From: Clavibacter michiganensis subsp. insidiosus
Lineage (GTDB): Bacteria > Actinomycetota > Actinomycetes > Actinomycetales > Microbacteriaceae
Assembly (NCBI RefSeq): GCF_002240565.1
Contig: NZ_MZMO01000001.1
Location: forward strand, 2,046,001 to 2,110,000
Direction: 5' to 3'
DNA length: 64,000 nucleotides
The translations under genes and the position numbers were made by a program. Shown in pieces: positions 38,703 to 51,420 of this stretch (position 1 is the stretch's first letter; each line of letters begins with the position of its first letter). The notes beneath the pieces were generated by a model that worked only from the letters and a program-made list of their open reading frames with translations, made no database searches and had not been told where the DNA came from.

Positions 38703-40073
38703 TTACTGGGCGCTGGCGTCCGCGAGGATGTCGCGCACGGCCCGGCGGTCGATGCCGATGAGCGCGAGGTTGCGGAAGGACTCCGTGCCGCGGTCGAAGT
38801 AGCTGTTGTGCCCGACGACGCCCGCGAGGGATCCGTCGGCCGAGACGCCCGAGGCCGCACCCGTGCCGCCGACCCCGAAGTGCTCGGCGCCGAACGACGC
38901 GCTGCCCGGGTCCGAGCCGAAGTACGACGACCCGATCACCGGATCCCCCGGCGCCTCGCCCACGAACACGCGCCCGGCGGGCACGTCCAGCTCGCCCGCG
39001 TCGCGGACGGCGCCGCCCGGGGACCCGACCATTGCCAGGGCGTCGACGGACGCCCGGCCGCTCGAGAGCGCGAGCAGCGCCGCCGTCGACCCGTAGGAGT
39101 GCGCGATGACGGTGAGGTACGGCGGGTCGTCGCGGCGCAGGCCCTGTATCCCCTGGATCGCGCCCTCGAGGTACTGCGCGCCCTCGTGCGCGAGGTCGAG
39201 GGAGCCGATCCCCAGGAGGTCGGGCGTGCGGTAGCCGATCCAGGCGATGGTCGCGACGCCGCCCGCGCCCGCGCCCGCACCGAGCAGCGTCGTCTGCTGC
39301 TGCTGGAGGCGCGCGGCGACGTCCGTCCAGTCGACCAGGCGGTCGGTCACGGAGTAGAACATGCCGGGCACGACGATCGAGACGTACGCCGCCGTGTCGA
39401 GGTCGCCCAGCACGACGCCGGCGCGTCCCGGCCACGTCGTGTCGAGCGTGAGCAGCGACCGCGCGGGCCCGCCCGCCGCGGGCTCCAGCGCGCGACGCAC
39501 CTCGACGAGCATGTCCATGTCCCGCCCGAGCTCCTGCTGCGCACCGCGCCCGGGCGTCGTGGCGGCCCGGGCGTGCAGCTCGCGCTCGCGCTGGTCGAGG
39601 AGGCGGCGGTTGGCGGCGTCGCGCTCGATCACGGGGATCCCCTCCAGGTTGCCCACGAGCTCGGGGATCCCCTCCGCCAGCTCGAGGCGCTCCGCCTGCG
39701 CGAGGCCCGACCACCAGGCGGCGACGCCGGACACGGAGGGCGGACGGCGGATGAGATCCCGGATCGTCGCGGGGATGGCGCGCGCGAGCCGGCGGAGCTC
39801 CGGCACGTCGAGCGCGGGCAGCGCGCCCAGGAGCGCGACGGGGGCCGTGTCGCGGAGCGCCCGGTCGGAGACGTCCTCGTCACGGAGCTGCTGGACCACG
39901 CGCGCGGGGCTCGGCAGGTGCGCGCCCGTGGTCGGATCCGCCGCGTCCGGCCCGGCGAGGACCGCGGGCGGACGCGTCGCCGCGACGGCAGGGGCCGCGG
40001 GTGCCACGAGCGCCCCGACCAGCGCGCATGCGATGGCCGAGGCGGTGAGCAGCGCGCGCACGCGAGTCGTCAC
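38703..40073 (-). CDS. secreted alpha/beta hydrolase, DUF1023 family
   Basis: A 456-residue protein with an N-terminal signal peptide (hydrophobic core about residues 8-25, then APAAPAVAA). The DUF1023 region begins with a segment typical of the family, GLAQAERLELAEGIPELVGNLEGIPVIERD. The nucleophile elbow is AHSYGST at about residue 325, and HFGVGG/GHNSYFDRG supplies candidate His residues. It is probably an extracellular esterase, lipase or related hydrolase; the substrate is unknown. It is convergent with the META lipoprotein gene. Confidence 0.85.
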   Translation of the reverse strand: MTTRVRALLTASAIACALVGALVAPAAPAVAATRPPAVLAGPDAADPTTGAHLPSPARVVQQLRDEDVSDRALRDTAPVALLGALPALDVPELRRLARAIPATIRDLIRRPPSVSGVAAWWSGLAQAERLELAEGIPELVGNLEGIPVIERDAANRRLLDQRERELHARAATTPGRGAQQELGRDMDMLVEVRRALEPAAGGPARSLLTLDTTWPGRAGVVLGDLDTAAYVSIVVPGMFYSVTDRLVDWTDVAARLQQQQTTLLGAGAGAGGVATIAWIGYRTPDLLGIGSLDLAHEGAQYLEGAIQGIQGLRRDDPPYLTVIAHSYGSTAALLALSSGRASVDALAMVGSPGGAVRDAGELDVPAGRVFVGEAPGDPVIGSSYFGSDPGSASFGAEHFGVGGTGAASGVSADGSLAGVVGHNSYFDRGTESFRNLALIGIDRRAVRDILADASAQ

Positions 40074-40186
40074 GGTTCAGATCCCCCAGAAAGCGGCGTG
40101 GGGAGGGCCGGCGCCCGAGGTCGGCGCGCCCCGCGCCGACGCGTGGCTCCATGGTATCGGCGCGGGGTGTCGGGCGGGAGGCCCGA

Positions 40187-43846
<3,660 letters not shown>

Positions 43847-43850
<4 letters not shown>

Positions 43851-45052
43851 CCCGTGAGCCTACGCGCCGCGCGGCCCGCGAGGCCCGCCCGGGAGGCGCG
43901 CGCGACGGCGTCGGGCAGCGCCTGGAGGAGCGCGTCGACGTCGGCGTCGGTGGTGGTGCGGCCGAGCGTGAAGCGGAGCGCGCCGCGGGCCTCGTCCTCC
44001 GGGATGCCCATGCCGAGGAGCACGTGCGACACCTCGGGCACGCCGGCCTGGCACGCGGATCCCGTGCTCACCGAGACGCCCGCCATGTCGAGCAGGAGCA
44101 GGAGCGAGTCGCCCTGGCAGCCGGCGAAGGTGAGGTGCGCGTTGCCGGGGAGGCGGCCCGCGGGATCGGGGTCGCCGCGGAGGACCGCGCCGGGGACGTC
44201 GCGCAGCGCGGACTCGACGAGGCGGTCGCGCAGGCGTGCCACGCGCACCGCCTCGGACTCCAGCTCGGCGACGGCGAGGGTCACGGCCGTGGCGAACGCG
44301 ACCGCGGAGGCGGCGTCCTGCGTGCCCGAGCGCACCTGCCGCTGCTGGCCGCCGCCGTGGATCTGCGGATCCACCGTCGCCTGCCGCGCGAGCACGAGCG
44401 CGCCGCTGCCGACGGGCCCGCCGACCTTGTGCGCCGAGACGCTCACGGCCGCGACGCCCGCCTCGCGCCAGCGCCGGAACGGCACCGGCATGTGCCCGAG
44501 CGCCGCGACCGCGTCGACGTGCACGGGCACGCCGTGCGCCCGGGCGAGGGCCGCGAGCTCCTCGACGGGCTGGATCGTGCCGACCTCGTTGCTCGCGGCG
44601 AGGAACGTGAGGAGGGAGACCGATCCGGGGTCCGCCGCGAGCGCGGCGGCGACCGCGTCGACCCGGATGCGCCCGAGCGCGTCGAGGGGGAGCCGCTCCA
44701 CGCGGGCGCCGCGGTGCTCCAGCCACTCGACCGTGTCGACCGTGGCGTGGTGCTCGCCGTCGGGCACGAGGATGCGCGTGCGCCGGGGATCCGCCGCGCC
44801 GCGCGCGCCGTGCAGCCCCTTGATGCCGAGGTTCACCGACTCGGTGCCGCCGGAGGTGAGCACGACCTCGACCGGATCCGCGTCGAGCGCCCGGGCGATG
44901 GCCTCGCGCGCCTCCTCCAGCACGCGCCGGGCCTCCTGGCCGTGCGAGTGGATGGAGGACGGGTTCCCCACCAGGGTCAACGCCCCGGCGAGCGCCGCGA
45001 TCGCCTCCGGCCGCATGGGGGTCGTGGCCGCGTGGTCCAGGTAGACCGTCAT
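43847..45052 (-). CDS. iscS: cysteine desulfurase (NifS/IscS family)
   Basis: A 401-residue PLP enzyme that removes sulfur from cysteine. N-terminal [14 protein letters not shown] is diagnostic. The PLP lysine is in [12 protein letters not shown], and the catalytic cysteine loop is [17 protein letters not shown] near residue 330. Placement before mnmA implies supply of sulfur for tRNA 2-thiouridine, and it may also serve Fe-S assembly; no iscU or suf genes are in the window. The ATG has TAGGGT six bases upstream. Confidence 0.93.
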
Positions 45053-45057
45053 GCCCC

Positions 45058-45063
45058 TACCCT
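45058..45063 (+). promoter_or_regulatory. -10 box of second debranching-type gene (leaderless)
   Basis: TACCCT, seven bases before the ATG at 45071. It overlaps the -10 box of the divergent cysteine desulfurase gene by five bases. Confidence 0.5.
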
Positions 45064-45064
45064 A
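45059..45064 (-). promoter_or_regulatory. -10 box of iscS-mnmA-ligA operon (leaderless)
   Basis: TAGGGT on the minus strand, six bases before the ATG at 45052, overlapping the divergent -10 box. Confidence 0.5.
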
Positions 45065-45070
45065 GGTCGC

Positions 45071-47128
45071 ATGCCGCGCCCCGGACCGCCCGTGCCCCTG
45101 GGGCTGACGCTCCACGACCAGGGCGGCACGCTGCGCGTCGTGAGCCACGGCGCGTCCGCCGTGGAGCTCACCGTCTCGGACGTCGACGATCCCCGCCGCG
45201 TGGTGGAGGTCGTCGCGATGGAGCGGGGCGACGGCGGCGTGTGGACCGGATCCAGCGCCCGGCTCGTCCCCGGCACCGCCTACTCGGTGCGCGTCGACGG
45301 CGACCCCGCCCCCGGCGACTCCTTCGACCCGACGCGCCACCTGCTCGACCCCTACGCCCGCGGCCTCGTGCAGGTGGGCCCCGCCGCGTGGCGCTCGGTC
45401 GCCACGCGCGAGGTGCCCGCCGAGGAGCGCGCCGCCCGCCGCGCCGCCCGCCCCGTCGTGCCGCGCGACCGCCAGGTCGTCTACGAGCTGCACGTGCGCG
45501 GCTTCACGAAGACCGACGAGCGGCTGCCCGAGGAGCTGCGCGGCACGTACGCGGGCCTCGGGCACCCGACCACGGTGGAGCGCCTGGTCGACCTCGGGAT
45601 CACGACGGTCGAGCTGCTGCCGGTGCACGCGTCCACGAGCGAGGAGCGGCTGCGCGCGCAGGGGCGCATCAACCACTGGGGCTACAACACGCTCGCCTAC
45701 CTCGCGCCGCACGCGCCCTACGCCACGCGCCGGGCCCGGGACGCCGGCGCCGACGAGGTCGCGGCCGAGTTCCGGGGCATGGTCGACGCGCTGCACGCCG
45801 CGGGGATCCAGGTCGTGCTCGACGTCGTCTACAACCACACGGCCGAGGAGGGCGCCGACGGGCCCGTCACGAGCCTCCGCGGCATCGACGGCTCGCGGTA
45901 CTACCGGCACGCGCCGGACGGGACGCCCATCGACGTGACGGGCTGCGGCAACACGGTCGACCTCTCGAGGCCCGACGCGCAGCGCCTCGTGCTCGACTCG
46001 CTCGAGCACTGGTCCGACGTGATGGGCGTCGACGGCTTCCGCTTCGACCTCGCCGTGACCCTCGGGCGCGACGAGCGCGTGGACTTCGACCCGGCGCACC
46101 CGCTGCTGCGCGCCATCGTCGAGGACGAGGCGCTCCAGGGGCTGCTCATGATCGCCGAGCCGTGGGACGTGGGCATGGGCGGCTGGCGCACGGGTGGGTT
46201 CGGATCCGGCTGGAGCGAATGGAACGACGGCTACCGCGACGTCGTGCGCGACTTCTGGCTCACCGACGTCGCCGAGTCCCGGCGCACCGGCCGCGCCCCG
46301 AACGGCGTGGGGGCGCTCGCCTCCTGCCTCGCGGGATCCTCCGGCACCTTCGCCGCCGACCGCGGCCCGCTCGCCTCCGTCTCCTTCGTCACCGCGCACG
46401 ACGGCTTCACGCTCGCCGACCTCACGAGCTACGACCGCAAGCACAACAGCGGCAACGGCGAGTCGAACCGCGACGGCACGGACGCGAACCGCTCCTGGAA
46501 CCACGGCGTGGAGGGGCCGACGCGCGACGCGACGATCCTCGCGGCCCGTAGGCGCACGTCGCGCAACCTGCTCGGGACGCTGCTCGTCTCCGCGGGCATC
46601 CCCATGATCACGATGGGCGACGAGCGCGGCCGCACGCAGCGCGGCAACAACAACGGCTACTGCCTCGACAACGCGGCCACGTGGATGCGCTGGGACGAGG
46701 ACGCGTGGCGGATGGACCTGGAGGCGACCACGCGCCACCTCCTCCGCATCCGGCGGGAGAACCCGGCGCTCCGGCCCGTGCGCTACGCGGAGCCCGACGC
46801 GCACGTGCCGAGCGCGTCGGTCCTCGCCTGGCGCGACGCCGACGGCGCGCCCATGACGGAGGCGGCCTGGGAGTCGACGGGCACGCGCACGCTGCAGTGG
46901 ATCACCACCTCGACCCCCGAGACCGAGGAGCCGAGCCGCGTGCTCGTCGTGGTCCACGGACAGGAGTCCCGCGCGACGGTGACGCTGCCGGAGCACGACG
47001 GCGTGGCGTGCTGGCGCCTGCTCTGGTCGAGCGAGTGGGAGCGGCCCGAGGTCGTGGCGACGGACGACGCGCCCGGCGACCGGGTCGAGGTCGACGGGCC
47101 GGCGCTGCGGATCTACCTGGCCCGCTGA
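45071..47128 (+). CDS. glgX: second GlgX/isoamylase-type glycogen debranching enzyme
   Basis: A 685-residue GH13 protein, a diverged paralogue of the GlgX at 6559. A CBM48-like N-terminal domain (residues about 5-120) is shorter than in the first copy. The catalytic residues are intact: Asp326 (GFRFDLAVTL), Glu363 (MIAEPWDVGMGGW) and an Asp in TAHDGFTLADL. The loop after the second GxG motif differs, so chain-length preference may differ. It is monocistronic by spacing, and its promoter overlaps that of the iscS operon. Confidence 0.9.
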   Translation: MPRPGPPVPLGLTLHDQGGTLRVVSHGASAVELTVSDVDDPRRVVEVVAMERGDGGVWTGSSARLVPGTAYSVRVDGDPAPGDSFDPTRHLLDPYARGLVQVGPAAWRSVATREVPAEERAARRAARPVVPRDRQVVYELHVRGFTKTDERLPEELRGTYAGLGHPTTVERLVDLGITTVELLPVHASTSEERLRAQGRINHWGYNTLAYLAPHAPYATRRARDAGADEVAAEFRGMVDALHAAGIQVVLDVVYNHTAEEGADGPVTSLRGIDGSRYYRHAPDGTPIDVTGCGNTVDLSRPDAQRLVLDSLEHWSDVMGVDGFRFDLAVTLGRDERVDFDPAHPLLRAIVEDEALQGLLMIAEPWDVGMGGWRTGGFGSGWSEWNDGYRDVVRDFWLTDVAESRRTGRAPNGVGALASCLAGSSGTFAADRGPLASVSFVTAHDGFTLADLTSYDRKHNSGNGESNRDGTDANRSWNHGVEGPTRDATILAARRRTSRNLLGTLLVSAGIPMITMGDERGRTQRGNNNGYCLDNAATWMRWDEDAWRMDLEATTRHLLRIRRENPALRPVRYAEPDAHVPSASVLAWRDADGAPMTEAAWESTGTRTLQWITTSTPETEEPSRVLVVVHGQESRATVTLPEHDGVACWRLLWSSEWERPEVVATDDAPGDRVEVDGPALRIYLAR

Positions 47129-47172
47129 CCCGGCCACCCGTGCGGCGAGGCGCGCGACCGACCCGGACGGGG

Positions 47173-47198
47173 GCCGCGCGGGGTTCGCGTCGCGCGGC
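47173..47198 (+). terminator. possible terminator after second glgX
   Basis: GCCGCGCG (47173-47180) pairs with CGCGCGGC (47191-47198) around a ten-base loop, 45 bases after the stop codon. No T tract. Confidence 0.4.
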
Positions 47199-47274
47199 GC
47201 TCGTGTGCTCTCCTGGAGTCGCCCGCACGATCCCCCGCGCACCGCCGCGCCCAGCACCGAAGAGGACGCCGCAC

Positions 47275-48606
47275 GTGACCGACGAGTCCCCCGCCCCGCC
47301 CGGCGACCGCTCCCCCGACCTGCCCTCCGTCGACCGTCCGACCGACCGGCGCCGCACCCTCACCCGCCGCGCGCTCGTCGCGGGCGGCGGCCTGGCCGCG
47401 CTGTCGGCCGTCGCCGCCGTCGCGGGCTGCACCACGACGCCCCGCCCGGTACCGCCCACGGGCGCCATCGCCACCCCGACCGCGGACGCCGGGGATCCGC
47501 CCGCGCCCGCCGTCACCGCGTCCGGCGGCCCCCCGATCGAGCCCATGAGCTACGCCCCCGACGACGCGCTCGCCGGCTTCTACGCGCTGCGCGACCAGGT
47601 GCAGGAGCGGCGCCTCACCATCGGCGTGCTCGGCGACAGCATCACGGAGGGCCAGGGCGCCACCACCCTCCAGCACGCCTACCCCGCCCAGCTGCGCGAC
47701 CGGCTGCGCGGCGCGTACCCGTCGGGCGGGCGCGGCGGCGTCGACTACATCGCGTCCCGGCACCAGATCACCGTTCCCGCCGACCAGGGCTTCGCGTTCG
47801 CCGGCGCGCCCACCGCGGGCGGCCGCCACGGCTGGGGGCGGCGCGTCGTCGCCCTCACCGAAGCCGGCGGTCCCGGCACCTACACCGCGCGCATGACCTC
47901 GGCGCGCGTCTGCTGGTGGGCGCCCGGCCTCGACGCGGCGATCACCGTGCAGGTCGACGACGGCGCGCCCGAGACGGTGCGCGCCGACGTCGGCGGGTCC
48001 CTCACCTGGACGAGCCCGCAGATGGACTCCGCCGAGCACGCGATCACCGTGGCGTGGGCCGGCGGGAAGCCCGAGCTCGAGGGCGCCTGGCTCTTCGACG
48101 GCGACGAGGAGCGCGGCGTCCACGTCATCGAGGGCGGCAACTCCGGCTCGCAGCTCTGGCAGCTCTCGGAGAAGGCGCGGCCGGACGGCGTGAGCACGTG
48201 GATCCGCTCGGCCCCGCGCTTCGAGCTCGACCTCTGGATGCCCGAGCACCTCATCAACGACGTCGTCGTGCGCACGCCCGAGGAGGTGCGCTCGGACGCG
48301 GCCGTGCTCATCGAGCTGATCCGCACCACGAGCGAGGCGCCCATCCTCTTCACACCGCCCTACGAACGGACCACGCTGCCGATCCGCGGGACGACGTGGG
48401 CCGACTACATCGGCGCGCTGCGCGACGCGGCCTCGGCGGATCCCCGGGCCGACGTCTTCGAGATCGGCGCGTACATCCCGCGCATGGTGGGCGAGGGCGC
48501 CTCCGACCCGTACGGCTGGATGGGCCCGGACAACCACCCGAACGACCGGGGCTACGCCCGCTTCGCCGAGGTGCTCGCCGCGAAGCTCTCCGCCACGCCG
48601 GCCTGA
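47275..48606 (+). CDS. Tat-type lipoprotein, SGNH/GDSL hydrolase
   Basis: A 443-residue exported hydrolase. An N-terminal polar region of about 25 residues is followed by RRTLTRRALVAGGG, a hydrophobic stretch and a lipobox, VAGC (about residue 51), consistent with twin-arginine export and lipid anchoring. The catalytic domain has the block I GDSIT motif (VLGDSITEGQGA), an Asn block near EGGNSGSQLW, and the C-terminal Asp/His block GPDNHPNDRGYARFAEVL. It is probably an esterase or carbohydrate deacetylase. The GTG at 47275 follows an AAGAGGA ribosome binding site. Confidence 0.87.
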   Translation: MTDESPAPPGDRSPDLPSVDRPTDRRRTLTRRALVAGGGLAALSAVAAVAGCTTTPRPVPPTGAIATPTADAGDPPAPAVTASGGPPIEPMSYAPDDALAGFYALRDQVQERRLTIGVLGDSITEGQGATTLQHAYPAQLRDRLRGAYPSGGRGGVDYIASRHQITVPADQGFAFAGAPTAGGRHGWGRRVVALTEAGGPGTYTARMTSARVCWWAPGLDAAITVQVDDGAPETVRADVGGSLTWTSPQMDSAEHAITVAWAGGKPELEGAWLFDGDEERGVHVIEGGNSGSQLWQLSEKARPDGVSTWIRSAPRFELDLWMPEHLINDVVVRTPEEVRSDAAVLIELIRTTSEAPILFTPPYERTTLPIRGTTWADYIGALRDAASADPRADVFEIGAYIPRMVGEGASDPYGWMGPDNHPNDRGYARFAEVLAAKLSATPA

Positions 48607-48609
48607 CCC

Positions 48610-48656
48610 GCGGGGCGGCCGCGCGCGGGACGGCGCCCCGCGGAGCGCCGCCCCGC
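48610..48656. terminator. hairpin between convergent SGNH and glgP genes
   Basis: GCGGGGCGGC (48610-48619) pairs with GCCGCCCCGC (48647-48656), ten pairs, with a GC-rich loop that can also pair. It can end both transcripts. Confidence 0.6.
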
Positions 48657-48660
48657 CGCG

Positions 48661-48917
48661 TCAGCCCGCGACCGCGACCAGCCCCGGCTCCGCGCTCGAC
48701 GCCAGCAGCTCGTGCCGCGGCACGACGCGCACGGTGTAGCCGAACGGCCCCGCGCTCGCGAGCCACACCGCTCCCGCGTACTCCTGCTGCCCGCCGGATC
48801 CGCCGACGGGCGCGAGCGCCTGCCGCACCACGTCGGTCAGCACGTCGCCCTCGCCGGTGCGCCCGTGCACGACCTCGACCGTCACGTCGTCGGCGCCGAG
48901 GCCCCCGAGCGCCACCG
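48661..48917 (-). pseudogene. glgP: out-of-frame C-terminal remnant of glgP
   Basis: About 85 codons directly downstream of the frameshift in glgP read, in the +1 frame, as a coherent C-terminus: GLGADDVTVEVVHGRTGEGD near the start and FGYTVRVVPRHELLASS near the end. This matches what the family expects after the VGDEL motif and is joined to the main gene if one G is restored in a run at about 48912-48917. There is no independent start or ribosome binding site, so this is not a separate gene. Confidence 0.75.
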
Positions 48918-51203
48918 CAGCTCGTCGCCGACCTGGGCCTGGTGCTCGACGCCCTCGGACTCGACGTGCGCGACCTGCACGGACGGCCACGCGGCGGCGA
49001 CGCGGCCGCGCCAGGCCGCCAGCTCGCGGGCCCGGGCGGATCCGTCGGCCGCGACGACCGCCTGCGCCCGGCCGGCGGGCACGTACAGCCGCTCGACGTA
49101 CTGCCGCACCATCCGGTCGGCGCTGAGCGCGGGCGAGAGCGTCCGGAGCGTGTGCCGGATGTCGTGCACCCAGCCCGTGGGCACGCCGTCGCCGTCGCGG
49201 TCGTAGAAGCGCGGCGCGATGCGGTTCTCGATGAGGTCGTACAGCGCCGTGGCCTCCATCGCGTCGCGCTCGGCGCCGTCGTGCGCGCGGTCGGCCGACG
49301 GGATCGCCCAGCCGTTGCCGCCGTCGAAGTACTCGTTCCACCAGCCGTCGAGGATCGACAGGTTGAGCGCGCCGTTGAGCGCCGCCTTCATGCCGGACGT
49401 ACCGCACGCCTCGAGCGGGCGCAGCGGGTTGTTGAGCCAGACGTCGGTGCCCGGGTAGAGCAGCTGCGCCATGCCGATGTCGTAGTCCGGCAGGAACACG
49501 AGCCGCCCCCGGATCCCGGGCTCGGCCGCGAACCGCACGAGCTCCTGGATGAGGCGCTTGCCCTCGTCGTCCGCCGGGTGCGACTTGCCCGCGACCACGA
49601 TCTGCACGGGCCGCTCCGGGTCGGTGAGGATCCGGCGGAGGCGCTCCCGGTCGTGGAGCATGAGCGTCAGCCGCTTGTAGGTCGGCACGCGCCGGGCGAA
49701 CCCGATCGTGAGGACCTCGGGGTCGAGCACGTCCTCGAGCCACGCCGGCTCGACCGCGCCCGGGTTCTGCTCGCGCCAGGCGCGCACGACGCGGCGTCGC
49801 GCGTCCTCCACGAGCTGGCGGCGCATCCGGCCGCGCACGTCCCACAGGTCGCCGTCGGTCACGGCCGAGGACGACCAGTCGGCCGCCGTGGTGTCCCACG
49901 TGCCGAGGCGCTCGCGTGCGAGCGACATGAGCATCGGATCCGTCCACGTCGGCGCGTGCACGCCGTTCGTCACGCTCGTGATCGGCACCTCCTCGGTGTC
50001 GAAGCCCGGCCAGAGCCCCGCGAACATGCCGCGGCTGACCTCGCCGTGCAGCTGGGAGACGCCGTTCGCGCGCTGCGCCAGGCGGAGGCCCATGAGCGCC
50101 ATGTTGAAGACGTCGGGCGATCCGCCGTCGTGCAGCTCGGCGCCGAGCCCGAGCACGCGCTCGGTCGGCACGCCCGGCAGCAGGCGCTCCGTCACGTGCT
50201 GTCGCACGAGGTCGACGTCGAACCGGTCGATCCCCGCGGGCACGGGCGTGTGCGTCGTGAAGACCGTGCCCGCGCGCACCACCTGCAGCGCCTCCTCGAA
50301 GTCGAGGCCGTCGGCCATGAGCGTCGAGATGCGCTCGACGCCGAGGAAGCCCGCATGGCCCTCGTTGGTGTGGAAGACGCGCGGCACGGGCGCGCCGGTG
50401 ACGCGCGCGTGCGCCGCGATGGCGCGCACCCCGCCGATGCCCAGCAGCAGCTCCTGGTGCAGCCGGTGCTCGCCGCCGCCGCCGTAGAGCCGGTCAGTGA
50501 CCCGCCGGAGCTCGTCGTCGTTCTCGGGCACGTCGGTGTCGAGGAGGAGCAGCGGGATCCGTCCCACCCGCGCCACCCAGATGCGCGCGTGCAGCGTGCG
50601 GTCGGCGGGCAGCTCGAGGGACACGTGGACGGGCGCGCCCTCGGCGTCGCGCAGCACCTGGAGCGGCAGGCCGTCCGGGTCGAAGACGGGGTAGGTCTCC
50701 TGCTGCCAGCCGTCGGAGGAGATCCCCTGGCGGAAGTAGCCGGAGCGGTAGAAGAGGCCGACGCCCACGAGGGGCACGCCGAGGTCGGAGGCGCTCTTGA
50801 GGTGGTCGCCCGCGAGGATCCCGAGGCCGCCGGAGTACTGCGGGAGCGCGGCGGCGATGCCGAACTCGGGCGAGAAGTAGCCGACCGCCTCGGGCACGTC
50901 GCCCGCGAGCTGCTGGTACCAGCGCGGCTCGCGCACGTACGCCCGGAGGTCCGCGCGCTGCTCCTCCGCCCATGCCACGAAGCCCTCGTCGGCCGCGAGC
51001 TCGCGCAGCCGCTCCTGGTCGACCGCGCCGAGCAGCGCGACCGGATCGTGGCCCGTCCCCTCCCACAGCTCCGGGCTCACGTGCGCGAACACGCGGCGGG
51101 TGGGCTCGTACCACGACCATCGGAGGTTGCCGGCGAGCTCGTCCAGCGCGGACAGCTCCTCCGGGAGGACGGCACGGACGGTGAATCTGCGGATGGCCTT
51201 CAC
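48882..51203 (-). CDS. glgP: alpha-glucan (glycogen) phosphorylase, frameshifted near the C-terminus
   Basis: A protein of 773 codons that cleaves alpha-1,4-glucan with phosphate to give glucose-1-phosphate. The N-terminus AIRRFTVRAVLPEEL and the following NLRWSWYEPTRRVF mark the short bacterial GlgP family. Active-site blocks include VFHTNEGHAGFL, FTTHTPVPAG, and the PLP lysine in CGTSGMKAALNG near residue 605. The frame ends early at 48882 with aberrant residues after QVGDELR; a one-base loss there displaces about 85 C-terminal codons. All catalytic residues precede the break, so it may still function. The GTG at 51203 has a GAGGGAG ribosome binding site. Confidence 0.85.
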   Translation of the reverse strand: MKAIRRFTVRAVLPEELSALDELAGNLRWSWYEPTRRVFAHVSPELWEGTGHDPVALLGAVDQERLRELAADEGFVAWAEEQRADLRAYVREPRWYQQLAGDVPEAVGYFSPEFGIAAALPQYSGGLGILAGDHLKSASDLGVPLVGVGLFYRSGYFRQGISSDGWQQETYPVFDPDGLPLQVLRDAEGAPVHVSLELPADRTLHARIWVARVGRIPLLLLDTDVPENDDELRRVTDRLYGGGGEHRLHQELLLGIGGVRAIAAHARVTGAPVPRVFHTNEGHAGFLGVERISTLMADGLDFEEALQVVRAGTVFTTHTPVPAGIDRFDVDLVRQHVTERLLPGVPTERVLGLGAELHDGGSPDVFNMALMGLRLAQRANGVSQLHGEVSRGMFAGLWPGFDTEEVPITSVTNGVHAPTWTDPMLMSLARERLGTWDTTAADWSSSAVTDGDLWDVRGRMRRQLVEDARRRVVRAWREQNPGAVEPAWLEDVLDPEVLTIGFARRVPTYKRLTLMLHDRERLRRILTDPERPVQIVVAGKSHPADDEGKRLIQELVRFAAEPGIRGRLVFLPDYDIGMAQLLYPGTDVWLNNPLRPLEACGTSGMKAALNGALNLSILDGWWNEYFDGGNGWAIPSADRAHDGAERDAMEATALYDLIENRIAPRFYDRDGDGVPTGWVHDIRHTLRTLSPALSADRMVRQYVERLYVPAGRAQAVVAADGSARARELAAWRGRVAAAWPSVQVAHVESEGVEHQAQVGDELRWRSGASAPTT

Positions 51204-51255
51204 GGGACTCCCTCGGACCGGACGGCGGCGGGGTGACCCGCGCGGATGGCTCCCG

Positions 51256-51261
51256 AGCCTA
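51256..51261 (-). promoter_or_regulatory. -10 box of glgP
   Basis: TAGGCT on the minus strand, giving a leader of about 46 bases with GAGGGAG before the GTG. The rest of the 217-base gap to glgE shows no other clear element. Confidence 0.4.
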
Positions 51262-51408
51262 CGGGCGCGGGGTGGCAGGGCACCAGGGTCCGCCCCGCGC
51301 GTGGAGCGCCCGTGGCCGCCGGGCGCACGGCCGGTGACGCACGGGCGTCGGGCATCCGCACGGCGCCCGCCACCGCCGCGGCGAGCGACAGCCGGACGGC
51401 GCACGGGC

Positions 51409-51414
51409 TACGGT
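51409..51414 (+). promoter_or_regulatory. -10 box of glgE-glgB (leaderless)
   Basis: TACGGT, six bases before the GTG at 51421. Confidence 0.5.
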
Positions 51415-51420
51415 CGAACA

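Noticed and set aside
48661..49947. A separate gene covering the C-terminal region of glgP
   Set aside because: Only the last 85 codons of this frame resemble protein; the rest is an antisense-style shadow of glgP, so it is a frameshift remnant.
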